The notes beneath the pieces are model-generated. The model worked only from the letters and a program-made list of their open reading frames with translations, did no database searches and had not been told where the DNA came from. Below are positions 1 to 11,300 of a DNA stretch of 64,000 nucleotides, in pieces; the stretch's first letter is position 1, and each line of letters starts with the position of its first letter. The position numbers and the translations under genes were made by a program. Origin of the DNA: Puniceicoccaceae bacterium K14 (lineage in GTDB: Bacteria; Verrucomicrobiota; Verrucomicrobiia; Opitutales; Opitutaceae); the NCBI GenBank assembly GCA_022538095.1, contig JAKYXN010000001.1, positions 113,182 to 177,181 on the forward strand, read 5' to 3'.

Positions 1-3000
1 GCCACAGTCTTGGAATTGCCGAATCTTCCGGCCACTGCCGCTGGCTTCGCAACCGTACTTCCATCGGCCAAGAGGCCGGTAAGCGCGGCGCCCAAGAGAT
101 TGTCGTTAGCATAAGACGACGAAGTACCAGAGGAAAATTGCAAGGAAGCGACCCCAATCGATTGGCCTCGATCCGCATCGGTGATCGCCAAAGCAAGGTG
201 GCCTGCCTTGTCGCTGGGGAAGTAGGCGGAGCTTTCCGAAATCAGAGCGTCAAGCCCTTCTCCGGAAACCTCCATCGGAATGACTAAGGTCGGCACGCCA
301 CCAAAATTGCGGTTCACTGTATTAGCGATCAAACGCCACGCCGAGGGCCAAGTTGAGAGAAAGGCAGAGCTGTTGTTCGGGTCATTATATCCCAAGGCGC
401 CGTTATCGACCTTATATACTCTACCGTGTCCTGCGAGTTGAGGGCTAGTGTCATTGAAATCGGCTGCGAAGAAAGCCACCCAAACACATTCCTCATTCTC
501 TACAGCCGGCTTTGGGAACGAGCCTAAATCGCCTTGGTAAGACCAGTGATACTTATTTGACTGCCCGTGCTGATAGGAAATGATCCCCACCCCGAAGGTA
601 TTGGTCAATGCACTTGTACCAATGCCGTCCTTGAAACGAAGCTGCGGAGCCTCGATACCCGCTTTGGCAACGTGGTTCACCGTACCGGACCAAGCCCCGT
701 CAGAAGCAACTGTACCCACGTCCTCCCAAACGTAAGCGTTTCCGTCCCAAGCGAGGACTTGCACGATGCCGCCGACCGTTTGCGACCCGCCATCGGTACA
801 GACGCCCCGCCAGACGATGGGGGCGGAGTTGAATCCACGAGCGAAGCCTGCATCGAAGATCGTGACGCGCTCTCCATTTTGGACGTCCATTCCCACGAAC
901 TCTTCGGCGCCGAGAAGAGCGGCGTCCAAACCGCTTACTCCCGAACCGCTAGTCGTAACGGCAATTGCCACGCTTTGGTCGGATTCGTTGCCCGCCGGAT
1001 CGTAAGCGGTGACAGTGAAACTGTAGGTCGTGCCGGAATTCAAGCCGTTCACGGTCACGCTAGTCCCGTCCACGCTAATAGAATCGCTTCCATCCGTGTA
1101 AACGTAGTACGCCACAATACCGCTATCCTCGGTAGACTCGGACCAGCTCAAGTCCACGGAAGTATTCGTGATATTAGACGAAGATAAGCCCTCTGGCACG
1201 CTAGGAGGTGTCGTATCCATAATCGTTTCACCAAAAACCAATAGGTCGTCGAATTGGGCACTGTCGTTACGGGAACCGAAACCGACGCGACCGCCGCTAA
1301 AAGCGGTGTCGCTAAGCGAAGCTACCTCAGCGCCATTGAGCGATACAATGATCGACGCGCCACTGCGCTCGACTGTCACCAGATAGTCTACGTCCGAGGC
1401 TATGCTCAAGTCGGGCAAGTCATAAATCTGCGAATGTGCACCGTCCTCGACTTTGATGATGCCTAGAGTATCGGGATCGTCGCTCTCGTTGAGCGACACG
1501 TAATAGAAGTTGCTCGCATCTTGATAGTTAAAAACGAAAGCGGCGTCGTTCCAAACGGAAGCCGTTCCAAAGATATTGACGATCGCACTCGCCGTGTAAT
1601 CGCCATTGAACGCGGTACGGTGTAGGCTAAGGTAGCCAAGCTGGCCAGCTCCTGCATTCGTTGCTCCATCGTGCATGAGCTGGTAGCGTCCATCCTCGAC
1701 GCTCCAAACCTGACCTGCTACGACCTCGAAATTGCTGGCGTCGGAGGAGAAGTCCTCGCTGACAGCAGCCCCGGAAGTCTGGGAAGGAACGATTACGCTA
1801 ACCGAAGCCGTTGCATCGGGATTTACCCCGTTGCTAGCTGTGACTTCCCAGAGTAAGACTTGAGGTGAAACGCCTGCAGTTACCGTGTAGCCGTCACTGT
1901 TGATTTCGGAAGTTACGTCTACACCATCCAGCGAAAGCACGCCCGCCAGAACAGGCACTGGGTTGCCCTCCGTTGCTCCATAAGCCAGCGAGTAAGTGTA
2001 AGAGCCACCTAAAGCATCCACTTCTTCGATACTTGGTTCCGTGATGAAACTCGGAGCGGAGGGTCCCGACGAATCGTGGTTGCGATAATGCGTCCACATC
2101 TCCTTGGCAAAATCCGGTAACGCGTTACTGCCCGTGCCACCATCGGTCAGAGCCATGATTCGGTCACAATAGTCAATGAATGCATCGTGGTTCCAAAGTG
2201 TTTCCGCATCCATCAAGCGAACCGCCAAGGCTGAGCCCACATGGACGCCCGTATTGATATCGCGATATTTGGCCTCTAAGTGAGCGTTGTCCTGCGTGGG
2301 CCGATAGGTGTGACGGAGACCCCACTCAGGAATTCCAACGTCGCTCGCAGCATAAGCAGTCGCTTTTCCGTCCGCAAGGTCACGCGAATCGGGATTCCAA
2401 GCCGCACTGTTGGTCAAATCGACTTCAGTCTGACTTACGTAGAAGCAATTTTGGAACTCCTGAAACTCAGTACCTACTCCGCTCGAAGTACCATCGTGCT
2501 GCCCCCATAAGCCAACGCTTTGCATGTGAGCGTCGTCGAGCATCAGACCCGCAAAAAGAATCGGCCATTTGCGCCCGAGTCCGTGACCACCATTGGCCCT
2601 CCAACCCCCGCCGTTGTCAGCGATGCCTGTGGAATCGATTCCGTACTGCACAAGATTGATCAACAACTGCTCTTTGTCCGGATTTCCCGGTAACTGCTCG
2701 AAATCGAGATGCACGGCCAACGCGCTCTGCAACATGATATGGCCCATGTCCCGCCCATAGTTAGGCATGTGTTCCGATGGGTGCACGAAAGCCCCGAGGA
2801 ACTCGAAAACATGGTCGATCCACGGGCGGCGCATCTGGTCCTCCAGTGTTGAGATGTCGGGAAGATTCAGGGATGGAACATCCAGCTCGAGCAATAAATC
2901 AGTATCCAAATCTTCAATGCCATACTTCACGCTATTGTCATTGCCAACGTAGGGCGAGCGGAAGCTATTGTCCGGAGGCGTCTGCTCGAGAACGGTGAGA

Positions 3001-6000
3001 ATCCCAGCGGAGCGAGTCGCCGGACGCGGCGTACCGGTAGCGTTGTTGAACGAAGGGCATCCGGACTCAGCATCCGAAGACGAATTGTAAAGCCAGCTAA
3101 CTTGCGAAACAAGCGAGTCGTGCGGCGCAAGCGAAAGCGGGTTCGAAACGGAAAGGGCTTGTCCATTGGGACGCCCCACGTTGAGGCTCGCATTGTACGA
3201 ATTCAAGCCGTCGTCATAGCCCTGCTCTTGACGGTCGTGGCCTAGCAGAGGATTCAGCATAGAGCCATTTTGCCCTACCCGCGGCGTGTAGCTACTGGAG
3301 TTCAGGCTATTGCTTATATCAATCACGTTCGCTGGTCCGACGATCCAGAAGTCGCCCGTAATGAAGGTGCCATAGACCACTTCACGATCAAAAGTCCAAG
3401 TGATTCCGTTTGACGTGATTTCATCCGTCGCGCCCCAAACGGTGCCAAGCTCGGGGTCCCCTCCTGCGATCTCGTAAGTCGCGGAAACCACATCGCTATC
3501 TTCCATGCCGTTTTTGAAAGCGATCGCCTTAAGCTCCACCGCCGAATCCAATGCGATTGGATCCGAGTAAAACTGCCCCAAGAAACGGCTCGGCATCGTA
3601 CCATCCAAGGTATAACGTATGGTAGCGTCGGCAGTGGAAGAGCTGATACTCACGCTTTGAGCAGTGGCGTAGCTACCAGACGGTAGCGAGAAAGTGGGAG
3701 TCGCAACCTGTCCTACTGCGGCCAAAAACTCGTCTGCACCTACATCCGGACTCCCGTCTCGAGGATCGCCTTCGAAATCGTAAGTTGGAGCGTAATCAAT
3801 CGTGCCCGCATCGACCGCCGAGCTCGTCGAGAGCAAACGAAAATCGTAATTCGCATGGTCGACGAAATGGGCTGCATAGTCCGTAGTCTCGATGTTGTTG
3901 GACAAAACGGTTCCAGAGCTTCCGTTGATTTCAACAGTCAAGTTGTTATGGCTGTAGTTTCCGCTGCTAGCTTGCCCCGACAGCGGTTCGACGCTTATCC
4001 AAGGCGTACCATTTCCGATCCCGTTAGGGTTGAGGACTACGGTATTGTTGATGATCCGGCTATCGCGGGCACCGTAGAGCGTAATTCCGTGCCAATGAGT
4101 AACGGCCACGATATTATTCTCAATCACCCAATTGTCATACCAACCGCCGAAACAGGCAATTCCCTGTGAGTTGGCCAAGAACGGGTTGCCAACCTCAGAG
4201 GCATTCATAAAAGTGTTACCTCGCAAGATCACGTTCTGCGACGCAAAGCCTTGTAGCAAATCGCTATGGTTTCCGTTGGTCTGGTAAGCATCGGCGATAT
4301 AGTTATTCTCGATCAGTAAATCCTTGCCGCGAGCCCGTAAGCCATCGCCGCAAAAGCGCTGTACAGTATTGCCTCGAAGAGTCAGGTTGTGAGTGTCGTC
4401 GGTCATATGAATACCGAAGTTCACGTTTCTCACCTGGCAATCTTCAATAGTGATATAATGGCTTCCTTGCCGGATGTAGAATCCATTCCAAGCTTCGTAA
4501 TTCCAATTGTCTGCAGTCCACGCGGATGAATCGTCGATCGAGTAAATATCGCAATCCTGAAAAAGAATATTCGAACTGCCATTCGCTACTAGCACCAACG
4601 AGTTGCCCCATTGGGGATAGACGGGATGCTCCAAGACTGCCGTCCAAGGTGGGAGTACGCTCGTGTGTATATCCACTCCTTTTAGCGCCCACCCCGAAGC
4701 TCCATTAAAATCGATGCGATTCAAGACTGGCCGATGACCGGGCTCCGCCATAATCGTAACGCGCCTTGTATTTGAACCGCTAATAACTGGGAATCCATGA
4801 TCTCCCGTCCGTAGGTAGAGGGTGTCGCCAGACTCAAAAACCTTACCGGCTGCGAATACTTCTGCCAACGTGCTCCAAGGCTCAGAGGCCGTGCCTTGAC
4901 CGCCCATGCTCCCCGTAACAGGATCTACATAATATACATTGCCATCACTTCCCGAGGCCGTCGTCACCTCTATCTCCTCGCTCATACTAGACTCGTTTCC
5001 AGCGGCATCGTAAGCACTAACCGCAAAAGAGTATCCAACATTAGGTGACAAACCAGCAATCGTCACGCTGGATCCCGCCACTACAAGCGGTGCAGCTCCA
5101 TCGGTGTAAATCTTGTAACCAACGACCTCCAGATTGTCGGTAGCCGGGTTCCAACTTAAATCCACGCTCGTGCTAGCCACTTCCGTTGCGAACACTCCGT
5201 CTGGAGCACTGGGAGCTTCGGTATCGGCTATGCCACTCTGGCCAATTAAAAGCGTCAAGCGAGGCTGGTTTGCCACAACGGAATTATCAGCGCTACCAAA
5301 AGTCCAAAAACGATAGTCAAATTCATCCGTATGAGCGGAATTGAGGCGGAGAAAGACATAATCCCCACCGCTCGCACCCAAGGAATACTGGGCTCGAATA
5401 TAATCGAGCAGCTTCGACTCTCCGGCCGAGTCCGTTGAGGTGAAAGTTGCGTTCGGCGTGGACGAGGTCGCTATTGCATCATCGATTGCGGTGGCCGCAC
5501 TATCTCCGCCAAACGGTCCCGTATAAAAGTCGCTGCTCGAGACGACTGTACTAGAAGTACGATAGTCCAGACCATAAAGGTCCACAGGACCGACCAGCGG
5601 CGTATTGTTTTTAGTCTCCAAAAACGCGGCAAAACTGGCTCCAACAATCGTCTCGTCAGCATCCAGTACAGGCAGGGCAAACGGGAAGATCGCGTTGCCC
5701 TCGACGTTGGCGCTCGAGCCCCCGACGCGGATCGTTCCTTGTCCCGACCATTTTGCGCTACCGTCGCTATGAATTTCTCTGTCATCGCCACTGGCCACTA
5801 TCTCCGTAGAGATCGATTGTCCACTGGATGTCGTCGTTACCGCAACCGAATCGCTCGGTGCCGACTCGTTGCCGTGAGCGTCGTAGGCGCTAACCGTAAA
5901 ACTGTAGTTATTATTCGGCGACAATCCAACAGTAGTAATCTTTGTCCCGACCACATTTACTGGCGATCCCCCATCAGTGTAAACCGTGTAGCCGACTACA

Positions 6001-8030
6001 CCAATATTGTCTGCCGAGGCGTTCCACGACAATTCTACGCTGGTAGCAGTTACCGACTCTACCGACACGGCACTCGGAACACCTGGAGCTTCTCTATCGA
6101 CATTAGCTACCGAAACTGCGCTCGTATCGCGAAACCCACCCTCATTAGTCGTAGCTGTGATCGTCGCGCTACCTTCGTTAACAGCAGTCACTTGCCCAGT
6201 CTCGTCAACAGTTGCTACCTCTGAGTCACTAGTACTCCAAGTCACAGAAGTATCTGTCGCATCTACTGGAGTAACTTCGGCAGACAAACTACCACTTTCG
6301 CCCACCGACAATGACAAGTCGCTCGGCAACACACTCACGCCGCTCACTCGTATCATAACATTGACTACGCTTGCATCAGAAAAGCCGCCATCTTGCGTGG
6401 TAACGCTAATCATAGCGCTACCAACGACAGCCCCTGTGACGAATCCATTTTGATCAACGCTCGCCACAGCGCTATCGCTTGAGGACCAAGTGACTGATTT
6501 GTTCGTTGCATTCGATGGAAAAACCGTTTCCGAAAGGCTAGCAGTTTCTCCCACCGTCAGGTTCAAGACTTCTGGCGATAAGCTCACTCTATCAACCAGC
6601 ACGACTACGAGGACCTCGCTCGTGTCGGAATAGCCTCCGTCCACCGTCGAAACCGTGATAATCGATTGCCCTTCTCCGACCGCGACAACCACCCCGTCCG
6701 CATTCACTGTAGCGACATTCGCATCACTCGAAGACCACGTTAAAGATTGAAACGAAGCCTCGGACGGGGTAAGCACCGCAGTCAAATCTGCCGACTCATT
6801 AACCAAAATCTGGATTGCATCGGGAGAGAGATTCACTCCAGTCACCGGATTCTGGCTCTGACCAGTCATGCTCACAAGCAAATCGTCAAACTGCCCCCCA
6901 TCATTTTTAGAACCGAAACCAACTTGCCCACCGCTAGGAGTAGAGTCGGCAATCACTGCCACTTCAACCCCATCCAAGCGGACAATTACTGTCGCCCCTA
7001 AACGTTCAACTTCCACGACGTAATCCTGATCCGAAACAATAGACAAAGAACCTAGATCATACAATTCGGAAGGTACGCCATTCACGACCTGAAAGATGCC
7101 TTTTGTATTAGAATCATCACTTTCATTTAAGGAAACGTAAGAAAAATTTTGAAGATCGATAAAATCGAATACAAACGCATTATCATTCCAATTCGAAGCT
7201 GTACCCGTAATTCGCAGCACAGCGCTGGCTAAGTAGTCGCCGCTGAAAACCGATTTATGAATACTGAGATTGCCCAACAGACCTGCAACAGTCGAGTTCC
7301 CAGGATTAGACAGTTCGTAACGGCCATCGGACCACGCCCAATCCCCCCCTAATAATTCGACGAATTGAGAAGCATCCGCTGAAAAATCGTCTGCAATCAA
7401 CGTATAAGTTTCTCTAAAACCATCAGCAAACAAATCATCAAAATCAGCAAAACGAGAATTGGCGCCAAATCCCAACTGGCCACCAACAAACGTCGTATCA
7501 ACGATTGATCCAAATTCTTCACCGTCAAGAAAAACACTTATTTCGTCACCGATACGATCAATCTCTATAAGGTAGTCCGATCCAGCGTAAAAGCGCTTCC
7601 CACCAAAACCCATAATTCGAGTACGTCTTCCATCAACAACTCTGAACACACCATTTGCAAAGGGCCATCTTAGATTACTTATCGATATATAATAAAAATT
7701 ACTCGAATCCTGATACCCAAATAAAAGTGCGGCATCACACCACCGCCGTCGATGCTCACCCAAGCGTACTTTAGCACCAGCTCTGTAATCTTCTTCAAAC
7801 CGTTCTTCATGCACACTAATGCTTCTCATAAACCAATAAAAAACATCCTGGTTTCGAATCTGCCTAAAGTTCAAACCAAGTGGCTCATAGTGACCATCGC
7901 TAAGGCGCCAGTTACCCGACACTTTAGTAAATCGATCAGCGTCAGAAGAAAAATCTTCCAGCACCTGCTCATTTGCCTGCAATGTTAAAAGCGACAAAAC
8001 CAATATATAAAAAAAGCGAATACATTTCAT
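1..8030 (-). CDS. Giant secreted multidomain beta-helix/FN3/Ig-like protein (C-terminus off window)
   Basis: One frame is open from the ATG at 8030 to the left edge, giving at least 2,676 residues. It starts with a signal peptide (MKCIRFFYILVLSLLTLQA). Domains read by eye: two concanavalin/LamG-like repeats (about 22-205 and 207-392), three Big_2 bacterial Ig-like repeats (393-480, 480-562, 562-643), FN3 (640-732), a jelly-roll-like segment, FN3 (933-1023), a right-handed beta-helix (1037-1437) with N-rich coils, a chitobiase-type Ig-like domain (1438-1517), a helix-rich domain with a WTFDRE motif (1525-1985), an Ig-like segment, a third LamG-like copy (2085-2270), FN3 (2277-2360) and an unassigned tail. 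It lies beyond a terminator downstream of the TonB receptor. The beta-helix and helix-rich parts could bind or cleave polysaccharide; the substrate is inferred from neighbours only. The C-terminal sorting signal is not visible. Confidence 0.9.
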   Translation of the reverse strand, partial: MKCIRFFYILVLSLLTLQANEQVLEDFSSDADRFTKVSGNWRLSDGHYEPLGLNFRQIRNQDVFYWFMRSISVHEERFEEDYRAGAKVRLGEHRRRWCDAALLFGYQDSSNFYYISISNLRWPFANGVFRVVDGRRTRIMGFGGKRFYAGSDYLIEIDRIGDEISVFLDGEEFGSIVDTTFVGGQLGFGANSRFADFDDLFADGFRETYTLIADDFSADASQFVELLGGDWAWSDGRYELSNPGNSTVAGLLGNLSIHKSVFSGDYLASAVLRITGTASNWNDNAFVFDFIDLQNFSYVSLNESDDSNTKGIFQVVNGVPSELYDLGSLSIVSDQDYVVEVERLGATVIVRLDGVEVAVIADSTPSGGQVGFGSKNDGGQFDDLLVSMTGQSQNPVTGVNLSPDAIQILVNESADLTAVLTPSEASFQSLTWSSSDANVATVNADGVVVAVGEGQSIITVSTVDGGYSDTSEVLVVVLVDRVSLSPEVLNLTVGETASLSETVFPSNATNKSVTWSSSDSAVASVDQNGFVTGAVVGSAMISVTTQDGGFSDASVVNVMIRVSGVSVLPSDLSLSVGESGSLSAEVTPVDATDTSVTWSTSDSEVATVDETGQVTAVNEGSATITATTNEGGFRDTSAVSVANVDREAPGVPSAVSVESVTATSVELSWNASADNIGVVGYTVYTDGGSPVNVVGTKITTVGLSPNNNYSFTVSAYDAHGNESAPSDSVAVTTTSSGQSISTEIVASGDDREIHSDGSAKWSGQGTIRVGGSSANVEGNAIFPFALPVLDADETIVGASFAAFLETKNNTPLVGPVDLYGLDYRTSSTVVSSSDFYTGPFGGDSAATAIDDAIATSSTPNATFTSTDSAGESKLLDYIRAQYSLGASGGDYVFLRLNSAHTDEFDYRFWTFGSADNSVVANQPRLTLLIGQSGIADTEAPSAPDGVFATEVASTSVDLSWNPATDNLEVVGYKIYTDGAAPLVVAGSSVTIAGLSPNVGYSFAVSAYDAAGNESSMSEEIEVTTASGSDGNVYYVDPVTGSMGGQGTASEPWSTLAEVFAAGKVFESGDTLYLRTGDHGFPVISGSNTRRVTIMAEPGHRPVLNRIDFNGASGWALKGVDIHTSVLPPWTAVLEHPVYPQWGNSLVLVANGSSNILFQDCDIYSIDDSSAWTADNWNYEAWNGFYIRQGSHYITIEDCQVRNVNFGIHMTDDTHNLTLRGNTVQRFCGDGLRARGKDLLIENNYIADAYQTNGNHSDLLQGFASQNVILRGNTFMNASEVGNPFLANSQGIACFGGWYDNWVIENNIVAVTHWHGITLYGARDSRIINNTVVLNPNGIGNGTPWISVEPLSGQASSGNYSHNNLTVEINGSSGTVLSNNIETTDYAAHFVDHANYDFRLLSTSSAVDAGTIDYAPTYDFEGDPRDGSPDVGADEFLAAVGQVATPTFSLPSGSYATAQSVSISSSTADATIRYTLDGTMPSRFLGQFYSDPIALDSAVELKAIAFKNGMEDSDVVSATYEIAGGDPELGTVWGATDEITSNGITWTFDREVVYGTFITGDFWIVGPANVIDISNSLNSSSYTPRVGQNGSMLNPLLGHDRQEQGYDDGLNSYNASLNVGRPNGQALSVSNPLSLAPHDSLVSQVSWLYNSSSDAESGCPSFNNATGTPRPATRSAGILTVLEQTPPDNSFRSPYVGNDNSVKYGIEDLDTDLLLELDVPSLNLPDISTLEDQMRRPWIDHVFEFLGAFVHPSEHMPNYGRDMGHIMLQSALAVHLDFEQLPGNPDKEQLLINLVQYGIDSTGIADNGGGWRANGGHGLGRKWPILFAGLMLDDAHMQSVGLWGQHDGTSSGVGTEFQEFQNCFYVSQTEVDLTNSAAWNPDSRDLADGKATAYAASDVGIPEWGLRHTYRPTQDNAHLEAKYRDINTGVHVGSALAVRLMDAETLWNHDAFIDYCDRIMALTDGGTGSNALPDFAKEMWTHYRNHDSSGPSAPSFITEPSIEEVDALGGSYTYSLAYGATEGNPVPVLAGVLSLDGVDVTSEINSDGYTVTAGVSPQVLLWEVTASNGVNPDATASVSVIVPSQTSGAAVSEDFSSDASNFEVVAGQVWSVEDGRYQLMHDGATNAGAGQLGYLSLHRTAFNGDYTASAIVNIFGTASVWNDAAFVFNYQDASNFYYVSLNESDDPDTLGIIKVEDGAHSQIYDLPDLSIASDVDYLVTVERSGASIIVSLNGAEVASLSDTAFSGGRVGFGSRNDSAQFDDLLVFGETIMDTTPPSVPEGLSSSNITNTSVDLSWSESTEDSGIVAYYVYTDGSDSISVDGTSVTVNGLNSGTTYSFTVTAYDPAGNESDQSVAIAVTTSGSGVSGLDAALLGAEEFVGMDVQNGERVTIFDAGFARGFNSAPIVWRGVCTDGGSQTVGGIVQVLAWDGNAYVWEDVGTVASDGAWSGTVNHVAKAGIEAPQLRFKDGIGTSALTNTFGVGIISYQHGQSNKYHWSYQGDLGSFPKPAVENEECVWVAFFAADFNDTSPQLAGHGRVYKVDNGALGYNDPNNSSAFLSTWPSAWRLIANTVNRNFGGVPTLVIPMEVSGEGLDALISESSAYFPSDKAGHLALAITDADRGQSIGVASLQFSSGTSSSYANDNLLGAALTGLLADGSTVAKPAAVAGRFGNSKTV

Positions 8031-8378
8031 AATATAAATCTCTACAATTCTGGGATAAGATTTGATCCAGGTTAAAAGAGTTCAATCGAGGTGGGTTAAA
8101 ATCCATCACAACAATCCTCTGAAAAGATAGAAAATACTGTGATGAGACTGGCACATTTGAGTCCTAAAACGACTAACAGAACGGCCAATACAGAGGTAAT
8201 TATTAGATGGAGTAAGTTAGAGAAAAAAATCTTCTAAAACGAAGTCTTCAGCAACATCATCATCACTGACACTGTTAAGTAAAAAGAGAATACAATCTCT
8301 CAAAACAAATATAGACACATCAAAAAAAGCCCCGCAGCGTAAGCCACGGAGCCAAGAGATCACACGGGTCTAAATCGA
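8031..8378. other. Intergenic region between receptor and giant secreted protein
   Basis: 348 bases with no convincing gene. It contains the terminator of the upstream receptor (8322-8352) and must hold the promoter and leader of the giant protein, which reads leftwards from 8030. The sequence is AT-rich. I could not identify a clear promoter box or a riboswitch fold. Confidence 0.5.
8322..8352 (-). terminator. Rho-independent terminator of the TonB receptor gene
   Basis: On the minus strand a 9-bp stem (8344-8352 with 8329-8337, including G-U pairs) with a six-base loop is followed by a run of seven T (8322-8328). It lies 27 bases past the receptor stop codon. The G-U pairs and the T run both favour minus-strand use. 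Confidence 0.85.
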
Positions 8379-11300
8379 TTAAAAGCTAAAGGTGTTCGTC
8401 AATTGCCAAGAGGTCGTTGAAGACATACGTACAGCAGCCCAATCACCATTTGGCTGCGTAGATATTGGTATCAATTTTTTCTTTGCAAAGGCATCCTTAA
8501 TGTTTAATTGGATACTCCAATCGATCTTATCGTTCAATTCTTTGCTATAGCCTACCCACAGGTCGACGTGATCTATAGAGTCGTCATAGTATGGGTTTTG
8601 TAGATCGAATTCATAGCTCAAATCCGTTTCGCGTAATGGATACCCGATCACCGATTTATCCTCCCAACGATATGCCCCGCCTACTTTCACATTTTTCAAA
8701 ATACCTTCAGTGAATCGATAATTGCTAATAAGATTGAAACGCCATTCACGAACCTCTGGATTTGCTGTTCCCTCTAAGAGTTTGATCAAGCCAAAGTTCA
8801 CGCGGAAATTCTGATTCCAATAATTTAATAAAGTAGCATCTGGGTTAGAAGAAGACCACATACGCATCTGGCCGGCGTCCGTTTCGTTGTACCAATGGTC
8901 TACGAACTCAATAAAATCGAGCATGCTCCGTCCGCCAACATCGGTCCTGGTCACTTTGGTTTTGGAAGCATTAGCCGAAATTCTCCAATTTTTCGTTGGA
9001 TTTGCCACAAACTCGAATTCAAGCCCCTTCGAGACTGCGTTTTGCGTGTAAGTCAATCCCTCGGGTGCAGTTGTTCTAACTTGACCGGACTCAGGAATAC
9101 CGTCAACCGTAGCAGAGTCTCTCGGATCGTGAGTCCAACTCCATCCATTCAGAAATCCCTCAGGAAGAGCTTCCATCATCGCCCGATAGTCCGTAATGGC
9201 AGACGCTTCCAGTGCTTCTTCTCCAACTGGGAAATCATAACGCCAAGACTGGGCTGCGTTAGCAGGAATTCCATCCTTACCCCATTTTCCAGGAGCTAAA
9301 TCGTATTCGTAGACATTCGTAAAATTTAGGCCAAGATTGATGGTTCTGCCTATCACCCAACTTCTCAGGCTTGTATCCGTACTTGTCAGATTCGACGCCG
9401 TTTCGTAACTGGTGATCCGCAAAGAAAATCGATTATCCTTAGTCGCTAGGAGAATACTCCTATCCACAGTATTACCAAATGGCGAAGGTAGTGGATTATT
9501 GTATATGTCCACGCGTCCCGCATCTGGTTGAAAGTTCTCAGACTCATTGTAATACAAGCTTACATTAATCGGTAGTTTTTCGCCAAAAAAGCGGTTAATG
9601 TGCATTGCGACACTATAACTACGAGACTGGCCCGATTCGACTGTCGGAGTAAAATTAAGATTATAATCCTCATGCTCAGGATCAAAAACACGCGTTACCG
9701 CATTCGTAATCCGATTTTCAGAATTGTCGCCTAGATCCTCACGATAGGAACCATTACGTTGCCATGACGTATCCGTATCCTTTCTCCAACCATAAGTGCC
9801 AACGAGTGCTCCGTCTAGCAAGTATCCCTGCCAAATCAAAGCTTCCGACTTTACCTCGCCTTCGGAAATCGATCCAGCTGATAATAATTCTGGGGATACA
9901 AGCTTTCCTCCGTTTAATGCACTGACCACTGGAAGCGTACGCTCAACCCAACCAACATAATTGTCGGTATTTTCAGACTGAGTAGATACACTACCATCAG
10001 GTTTAGTCCATACATCACCTGCTGCGATTCCTGCCGGAGCATTCCAGGTCGCGTCAAAACTGTAATAGGTTCCGCTACTTGGATTTTGGACCGCGGTGAG
10101 ACCAGGGATACCAGCACCTGAAGCACTTGCGCTTCCTAAAAGCGAACCTCCAAGGTAGTGAGTGGTATAGATACCTGTTGCGATATTTGTCCAGTCGCCA
10201 TCATTGATGTCGCCAGAATCAAATACAGCCTTCAGTCTTTCATCGTAAATATCACTGCCGATTCTCCAACGATCGAAATTGAGAGACTCTGTCGTTTGCC
10301 TATCCTCTGAAGCCATACCGGTCACAATATGTCTACCAAGGAAACGGGATAACCATCCCTCATTATCAAAATCCCGAAAATCAAGCTCGGCGTAAGCAGT
10401 CAATCGAGCAGACTCACGGTCCGACCCGTAGAGATAGTTTCTAGAGCGAGATGCGTCGGAAATAAATGGTCGCCCAACATTTGGATTGGGAGAACCGTCT
10501 CCAAGATGAGAGTTTGTATCAATATTGATCGCAATATTATTAGGATCACCAAACAAGCCCTCTTGGCCACGATTAAAGCTTTGGTCGTACAGAGCGAGTT
10601 CGTATCCTACATTATTATTAAAAAACGTTTGCTGAAAGCTAACGTTAACCGCTTCGAAGTCACTCCATTCGCTTTTGTTAGGCCCATCCAAAAGGTGATT
10701 CCAAAAATCGAATACGGACGAATCTTGAAGAAAGACATCTCTGTACTGTCCTGAATCCCATCCCGGTAGCTGAGCTTTGATGGCATACTGTGAATACGTA
10801 TCGATTCCAGTGAGCCTTCCAAACTCTGTTCCGTCGATGGTGCCGTCAATCGTTCCATCAGGTGCAAGTCCCCCAAACGTATCCAACTCATGATCCTGAG
10901 AATAGCCAATCTGCGGAGAATTCGCATCCGGAAACACCATCAACAATCCACCTACATTGGCTCCAAAATCACCAAGATAAGGAATGTAGTTAGCATTCAG
11001 AGCAGAGCTCCCATCTTCCAATATTTGATTCCTCATAGCTTCACCTTTACCTTCTTTATTGGCAAATTGATTCCAAGCTTCGTACGGGTCTCCAGTGTAT
11101 CCACCTACCCCACCATAGAGCGGATAGCTGTAGGTTCCATCCGTATTGGCGGTTGCTCCGACATCGTTGAAAAACGGTGTGATCCGATCGATCGGCGTCA
11201 GCGTCCGCGGTCGATTACTATCCAATTCGCCCTTTTCCCAGTTCGCATCCAACACAGTAGACATAGAGTCTGACTGGAGAAACTTAGGCTTGTAATTCAT

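Noticed and set aside
567..7988. Plus-strand open frames of 60-206 codons
   Set aside because: They are shadows of the continuous minus-strand giant gene, which has recognisable domains over the whole span.
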